From positions 1-9,386 of the forward strand of contig JAIRXI010000202.1 in NCBI GenBank assembly GCA_031268395.1: a stretch of 9,386 nt of DNA, written 5' to 3'. The stretch is from Tannerella sp. GTDB taxonomy: Bacteria > Bacteroidota > Bacteroidia > Bacteroidales > Tannerellaceae. Positions 6,801 through 9,386 of the stretch are shown here, in pieces. The position numbers and the translations under genes were made by a program. How positions within the stretch are numbered: position 1 is the stretch's first letter; each line of letters starts with the position of its first letter. The notes beneath the pieces were generated by a model. That model was not told the DNA's origin, did not search any database, and was given only the letters and a program-made list of their open reading frames with translations.

Positions 6801-8087
6801 CATATCCTGCCCGCCAATATCAAGCACAAAGGATACCTCAGGGTCAATGTACTGTGCGCCGGCAAAATGCGCTGCCGTTTCTACAATTCCGCAGTCAAGG
6901 TTCAACGCCGATTTGATCAGTTCTTCCCCATAACCGGTCGAGCAGGATCCGAGTATATTGACTTTGACGCCTTTCCGGTTTGCCGGACCGTAGAATTTTT
7001 GCAGTCCTTCCGCCACTTTTCTCAGTGGATTTCCCTGGTTGGCAGCGTAAAAGTCAAAAACGACATTATCTTTTTCGTCCAAAACCAGGATTTTGGAGGC
7101 TGTCGATCCGCTGTCGATGCCGAGAAAGCAATTAAGCGTTTCGTTTTCCGTCAATTCCCTACTTTTCAACGGCGTGATTTTCCTGCCATGTTTCCATTCC
7201 CGATATTCGGCGGCGTTTTCAAAAAGGGCAGGCAATGCCTCTTTCTGCCCGCCGGCTTTCGTCCTGATTCTGTCAATAAACAGGTTTATGTCGATCAGTC
7301 TGTCCGAGTTCAGCAGGGCGCAGCCCCAGGCAGGAAAATATTCGCTGTTTTCGGGCACAAGGAATTGTGCGCTTTCAAGTTTGAGCAGTTCCTGAAAGGC
7401 CCTGCGAAGGGCGGGCAGGAAAGTAAGAGGTCCGCCGGTGCATACCACCGGCGGACGGATCGTGCAGGCTCTTGCCAGGGTCGTAATGCTCTGCAAAGCA
7501 ACCGCACGAAGTATCGACAGGGCGATATCCGGTATGTTGACCTTCCGCAAAATCAGGTTTTGCACGTCAGTCTTGGCAAACACTCCGCAACGCGAAGCCA
7601 CCGGATAGATTTTTTCGCCCTGCAACGCCCGGATTCCCAGTTCTTCGACTGTAATATTCATCAAATCGGCCATCTGGTCGATAAACGAGCCTGTTCCGCC
7701 GGCACAACTGCCATTCATCCGAATATCCGGCTGTCTGCCCTCCTCGAAAAACACCATCTTGGCATCTTCGCCGCCCAGGTCGATGAGCGTTTTTGCCTGC
7801 GGGTATTGCCTGCCTGTCACTTCCACGGAAGCGACCACTTCCTGAACAAACGGTATTTCGGCGCGTTCTGCAATGCCCATGCCCGCCGAGCCGGTGATAT
7901 TCAGCGAAAACCGTCCCCCGGGAAATCGCCGCGAAAGCGCTTTCAATTCGTCTGTCAACGCCTGGCCGATGTCCGCATTGTGACGCCTGTAAATTTTATA
8001 TACAATCTCGTTTGACTCGCTTACAACCACCATCTTAATGGTCGTAGAGCCAATGTCCATTCCTAACTTGAAATTAGTCCCTTCCAT
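3819..8087 (-). CDS. Giant fused acyl-CoA dehydratase activase (two activator modules + HgdB-like modules)
   Basis: Predicted cytoplasmic ATP-driven iron-sulfur electron donor of the 2-hydroxyacyl-CoA dehydratase/benzoyl-CoA reductase activator family (HgdC/BcrA/BadF). Numbering is from the ATG at 8087 (1,422 aa). Activator module 1 (about 6-270) has DIGSTT (11-16), a GGEDAK loop, and Cys128 (SCAGGTG) and Cys167 (SRCGVF), matching the pair that holds a subunit-bridging [4Fe-4S] cluster in HgdC. Module 2 (about 320-580) repeats this with DSGSTA (325-330), GGQDMK, Cys448 and Cys487. A cysteine cluster follows (CKGCSNAC at 607-614, CFSGNKC at 627-633). The rest resembles the DUF2229/HgdB-like CoA-activase region: NLCFPAK, GRPYHADP (862-869), NSFGCGPD (935-942), NEVCYPS (1056-1062), GGQCRATNY and QPFGCIANH near the end. 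Length fits the large fused members. A GTG at 8108 gives seven more residues but has no ribosome site; the ATG has GAAAAGAG upstream. No separate dehydratase subunit is nearby. Substrate unknown. Confidence 0.88.
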   Translation of the reverse strand: MEGTNFKLGMDIGSTTIKMVVVSESNEIVYKIYRRHNADIGQALTDELKALSRRFPGGRFSLNITGSAGMGIAERAEIPFVQEVVASVEVTGRQYPQAKTLIDLGGEDAKMVFFEEGRQPDIRMNGSCAGGTGSFIDQMADLMNITVEELGIRALQGEKIYPVASRCGVFAKTDVQNLILRKVNIPDIALSILRAVALQSITTLARACTIRPPVVCTGGPLTFLPALRRAFQELLKLESAQFLVPENSEYFPAWGCALLNSDRLIDINLFIDRIRTKAGGQKEALPALFENAAEYREWKHGRKITPLKSRELTENETLNCFLGIDSGSTASKILVLDEKDNVVFDFYAANQGNPLRKVAEGLQKFYGPANRKGVKVNILGSCSTGYGEELIKSALNLDCGIVETAAHFAGAQYIDPEVSFVLDIGGQDMKSIFIGNGIISRIELNEACSSGCGSFLQNFAASMNMTLSQFSEAACMAESPADLGTRCTVFMNSKVKQSLRENASPDDIAAGLAYSVIRNCLFKVLKINNLNSLGEHIVVQGGTFRNDAVYRALEILSGKSIRSTDHPELMGALGAALYAKKMAKGRTAGGISPLNELHDIETKELTCKGCSNACTVLRFKFPNGNTCFSGNKCEKVFYSKSRAPKKGFNAFEMKNEMLFGSAPASHEEDVRERVGIPRVLNMYENYPFWKTLFEACGFRAVLSPESTFALYGKGAGCVMSDNLCFPAKLVQGHVLSLLEMGVGRIFYPIVVKEEKELENACNSFNCPVVSGYPDVIRSAVEPAENYGVPFDRPVITFHDRKALEKGCFRYLSALGVSRATFDRAFGKAMNERKRIKTELCERQKAMLDKLAAGNEPVFIVAGRPYHADPLIQQKIGQILSDLGASVLTDDVFLPEENSGFGRLNIVSQWAYPNRVVQAAMAVARLPRNVQLVQLNSFGCGPDSFFMDETGEILRQAGKNHTVLRIDEIASPGSVRLRLRSLMESLHGALPAENHTYAGYAAAYAGKDRQKTILVPWFADFLSPFVPAIGELGGYRVVNLPKSGKASAEAGLKYGNNEVCYPSTLILGDIINALQSGNYDLDNCAVAMTQTGGQCRATNYLAQIKSGLKNAGFAHIPVIAITSGKVYQNEQGAFDFPLFKFANIIIYTLLYADALQQMFSSTVVKEREKGETQALFDVYVKLGVEAVTCNDYKALLRLLKQAVADFNAVEVENRTFGRIGLVGEIYVKYNSYGQAHITEWLRGQGMEVITPPILDFLMQYFVNSRVNTDNGIQRGRLSVRILNPVFLKYMTMRINHVKRIMQHFRYGRPAESIFEKAQYASEILDLSNQFGEGWSIAAEVACHAHNGINKVVCIQPFGCIANHVVAKGIEKRLKKFYPGMNLLFLDIDGGMAEVNLQNRLHFMIAEEQALSGHSKEAAVHTSA
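7430..7456. repeat. Perfect 11-bp hairpin inside the activase gene
   Basis: GTCCGCCGGTG (7430-7440) and CACCGGCGGAC (7446-7456) are exact reverse complements around the five-base loop CATAC. The hairpin lies in the coding region of activator module 1, over the codons for PPVVCTGGP, a conserved glycine-containing stretch of the ATPase fold. GC-rich proline and glycine codons make such symmetry easy to obtain, so it may have no role. Confidence 0.55.
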
Positions 8088-8145
8088 ACCGATACTCTTT
8101 TCATTCACATGTTTTGATCAAGCGTTTTATTCTCAGACAAAAAAA

Positions 8146-8772
8146 TCATTCGGTTTTCAGTATTGCTTCAATCCAGACAGGGATGAGTTTTTTTCGTTCC
8201 TGCATCAACTGGTTGAACTGCGGTTTGTCCACGCCTCCCAATGCCATAATAAGAGGCTGTCCGACAAAAGGGAAAATGGTAGCGCCCAGCAAATTCATCA
8301 TCAAATGCAACAGGCTTGATTCCTTCGTTTGCCCCGTAGCCGTTTTTTCCCGAAATTGCATGACAAATACGGAATTTTCCAGCAATTGCCTGACAGGCAG
8401 TTTGGCAAACAGATCTTCAGGACGATTGCGGATTTCACTCAGGATGAACAGCGGAACATCAGGTTCTTTCGTAAACATATTCAAATAATTGGCCACCAGC
8501 AGTTCGACCTTATGCTCGAAAGTTGTACACTCGTCGTTCAAAACGTCTTTCAGTCCCTGGGAGAAATCCGTCAGCGTCTCAAACATAATGAGTTCAAACA
8601 GTTTTTCTTTGCTGCGGAAATAATAATTCAGCAAAGCGAGATTAATGCCTGCTTCTTCGGCAATATCTCTTGTGCGTGCGGCGACATATCCTTTTTTTTG
8701 GAAAACTGCACGGGCTGCATTTTTTATCCTTTCTTCGGTCGAGGCGTCTATCACCTTCTTTACTTGTGTCAT
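8146..8772 (-). CDS. TetR/AcrR-family transcriptional regulator
   Basis: A 208-aa DNA-binding regulator. Residues about 12-60 form the TetR N-terminal domain: a first helix around IKNAARAVFQKKGYVAARTRDIAEEA, then the recognition part NLALLNYYF and the usual RSKEKLFELI ending. The C-terminal two thirds are helical with hydrophobic stretches, as expected for the ligand-binding and dimer domain, which is too variable to show the ligand. The ATG at 8772 is chosen because GGAAAAG precedes it and a -7 promoter motif lies at 8801-8808; an in-frame ATG at 8817 would be upstream of that promoter. The gene comes first in the likely operon with the activase, and 58 bases separate its stop from the activase ATG with no promoter motif or terminator seen. 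The simplest reading is a repressor of its own operon responding to a small, perhaps acyl-CoA-like, molecule; the ligand part is inference. Confidence 0.9.
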   Translation of the reverse strand: MTQVKKVIDASTEERIKNAARAVFQKKGYVAARTRDIAEEAGINLALLNYYFRSKEKLFELIMFETLTDFSQGLKDVLNDECTTFEHKVELLVANYLNMFTKEPDVPLFILSEIRNRPEDLFAKLPVRQLLENSVFVMQFREKTATGQTKESSLLHLMMNLLGATIFPFVGQPLIMALGGVDKPQFNQLMQERKKLIPVWIEAILKTE

Positions 8773-8800
8773 ATCTTTTCCGTTTGAATGAGTCCGACTG

Positions 8801-8808
8801 CAAAGATA
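8801..8808 (-). promoter_or_regulatory. Bacteroidota -7 promoter motif for the tetR-activase-HD operon
   Basis: The minus strand reads TATCTTTG, an exact TAnnTTTG match, 28 bases upstream of the tetR ATG, the same spacing as at the lptD-like gene. A TTTT about 20 bases further upstream is a weak -33 match. I see no such motif between tetR and the activase, so this is probably the promoter for all three genes. Confidence 0.7.
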
Positions 8809-8815
8809 CGGTATC
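8805..8815. promoter_or_regulatory. Candidate TetR operator palindrome on the -7 box
   Basis: GATAC-G-GTATC is a perfect 5-base palindrome around one base, and it overlaps four bases of the -7 motif. A repressor bound here would block the promoter directly. It is shorter than most TetR operators, so it may be only the core of a site or chance. Linking it to the adjacent regulator is inference from position. Confidence 0.4.
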
Positions 8816-8820
8816 ATTTT

Positions 8821-8855
8821 GATTAAAACGGATTTTTTAATCGGTATTTTTAATC
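8821..8855. promoter_or_regulatory. AT-rich palindrome and 13-bp tandem repeat upstream of the tetR promoter
   Basis: GATTAAAA (8821-8828) and TTTTAATC (8835-8842) are exact reverse complements around six bases. In addition CGGATTTTTTAATC (8829-8842) is followed, sharing one base, by CGGTATTTTTAATC (8842-8855), identical at 12 of 14 positions with a 13-base period. Together they give three TTTTAATC half-sites, one inverted and two direct, about 15 to 50 bases upstream of the -7 box. They could bind the TetR protein or another regulator, or act as an AT-rich promoter-enhancing element. Confidence 0.45.
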
Positions 8856-8924
8856 AGTTGACCAATATGCCGGGAAGAGATGCCCGGAACGTTGGATGCC
8901 ATTTTCACAGGGGCTGTACCATAG

Positions 8925-8963
8925 AAAAAGCCTGTCGTTCGTAAGAGAGCGACAGGCTTTTTT
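8925..8963. terminator. Intrinsic terminator of the SusD-like gene
   Basis: AAAAAGCCTGTCG (8925-8937) and CGACAGGCTTTTT (8950-8962) are exact 13-base reverse complements around a 12-base loop. Read on the minus strand, the stem begins 19 bases after the SusD-like stop and ends in a T-run. The A/T flanks make it able to work in both directions, but no plus-strand gene ends here. It separates the SusD-like transcript from the tetR promoter. Confidence 0.88.
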
Positions 8964-8981
8964 AATCAATCTCGCTACGGT

Positions 8982-9386
8982 TTACAGCGGATTTTGATTG
9001 GCCTCCGTGATGTTCGGATTATAGTTTATTTCCGTTTCCAGAGGTATTTGGAGTGTAAACTTGCCAGCTTCCAACTGCACTTTCTCAATGTGATTCGGAG
9101 AACTGGTGCGGTCTACACCAATGTGCCAGCGCTTGTTGTCATAAAACTCGTGTCCGGCTTCGGCCCACAGTTCGATCCGGCGATGGAGCTGAATTTCCTG
9201 AAACAGGGCATCACCCGTTTGCGCCGACCTGACGTATGCCGAATCGCGTTTGGACACCAGCTGATACAGCGTACTCTGCGCGGCGGCATCATTACCCGAA
9301 CGGGCTTCGGCTTCGGCTTTGGCCAGATACATTTCCGAGGCGCGCATGTAGATTTCGTCTTGGTTGTAGGCCGTATTATCGCGAAT
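8982..9386 (-). CDS. SusD/RagB-family outer-membrane lipoprotein, C-terminal part
   Basis: Only the last 134 codons are inside the window; the gene continues past the right edge, so no signal peptide can be seen. SusD-family lipoproteins sit on the cell surface over a SusC-type TonB-dependent transporter and bind glycans or other nutrients for uptake. The fragment shows the usual C-terminal SusD features in order: YNQDEIYMRASEMYLAKAEA (the conserved helix with R..E.YL..AEA), a RRIELWAEAGHEFYDNKRW block, and the ending IPLETEINYNPNI..NQNPL. Inside the window the frame runs open to the normal TAA stop, followed by a strong terminator, so this is the last gene of its operon. A SusC partner would be expected just outside the window. 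Ligand cannot be told from this part. Confidence 0.92.
   Translation of the reverse strand: MRDNTAYNQDEIYMRASEMYLAKAEAEARSGNDAAAQSTLYQLVSKRDSAYVRSAQTGDALFQEIQLHRRIELWAEAGHEFYDNKRWHIGVDRTSSPNHIEKVQLEAGKFTLQIPLETEINYNPNITEANQNPL

Noticed and set aside
6867..8015. Plus-strand open frame of 382 codons
   Set aside because: It is antisense to the first activator module of the activase, whose motifs are unmistakable, and its own translation shows no domain.
8329..8787. Plus-strand open frame of 152 codons opposite tetR
   Set aside because: A shadow of the TetR gene; it has no recognisable domain.
8773..8817. Upstream in-frame ATG start for tetR
   Set aside because: It lies upstream of the TATCTTTG promoter motif, while the ATG at 8772 has a ribosome site and fits the family start.
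8869..8890. Short hairpin CCGGG/CCCGG between tetR and the SusD-like terminator
   Set aside because: Only five base pairs and no T-run; too weak to call a terminator when a strong one lies next to it.

Overview
The window looks like chromosomal DNA of a Bacteroidales-type bacterium (phylum Bacteroidota). Three signs agree: the C-terminus of a SusD/RagB-type glycan-binding lipoprotein, an LptD-like protein with the C-terminal signature of the Bacteroidota branch, and two exact copies of the Bacteroidota -7 promoter motif TAnnTTTG (3228-3235 and 8801-8808, minus strand) placed just upstream of the chosen gene starts. Genus cannot be fixed from the sequence alone.

Every gene is on the minus strand, so transcription runs from right to left. 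From right to left: (1) 9386-8982 is the last part of a SusD-family gene, closed by a strong hairpin terminator at 8925-8963. (2) 8772-3262 is a likely three-gene operon. It has a TetR-family regulator, then a very large fused acyl-CoA dehydratase activase (about 1,422 aa, two ATPase activator modules plus C-terminal modules related to 2-hydroxyacyl-CoA dehydratase-type proteins), then a small HD-domain metallohydrolase whose start overlaps the activase stop as ATGA. The operon promoter carries a GATAC-G-GTATC palindrome on its -7 box and TTTTTAATC-type repeats upstream, which are candidate TetR operators. (3) 3200-429 is lptD-like, with its own promoter in the 61-base gap after the HD gene. 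(4) 1-428 has no convincing gene but holds several unrelated palindromic repeats: a half and a full copy of a CATTGCGAGGAACGAAGCAATC-like element, a near-perfect 21-base inverted repeat, and an AGACGCGA/TCGCGTCT palindrome.

The operon reads as a TetR-controlled ATP-driven, iron-sulfur low-potential reductase whose substrate is not shown by the sequence, with a co-translated HD hydrolase. No separate HgdA/HgdB-type dehydratase subunit gene lies in the window. This fused enzyme and its coupled HD partner are the best candidate for an under-described system here. The lptD-like and SusD-like genes are ordinary outer-membrane genes of the group and probably unrelated to the operon. No RNA gene, CRISPR array, transposase or phage gene was seen.
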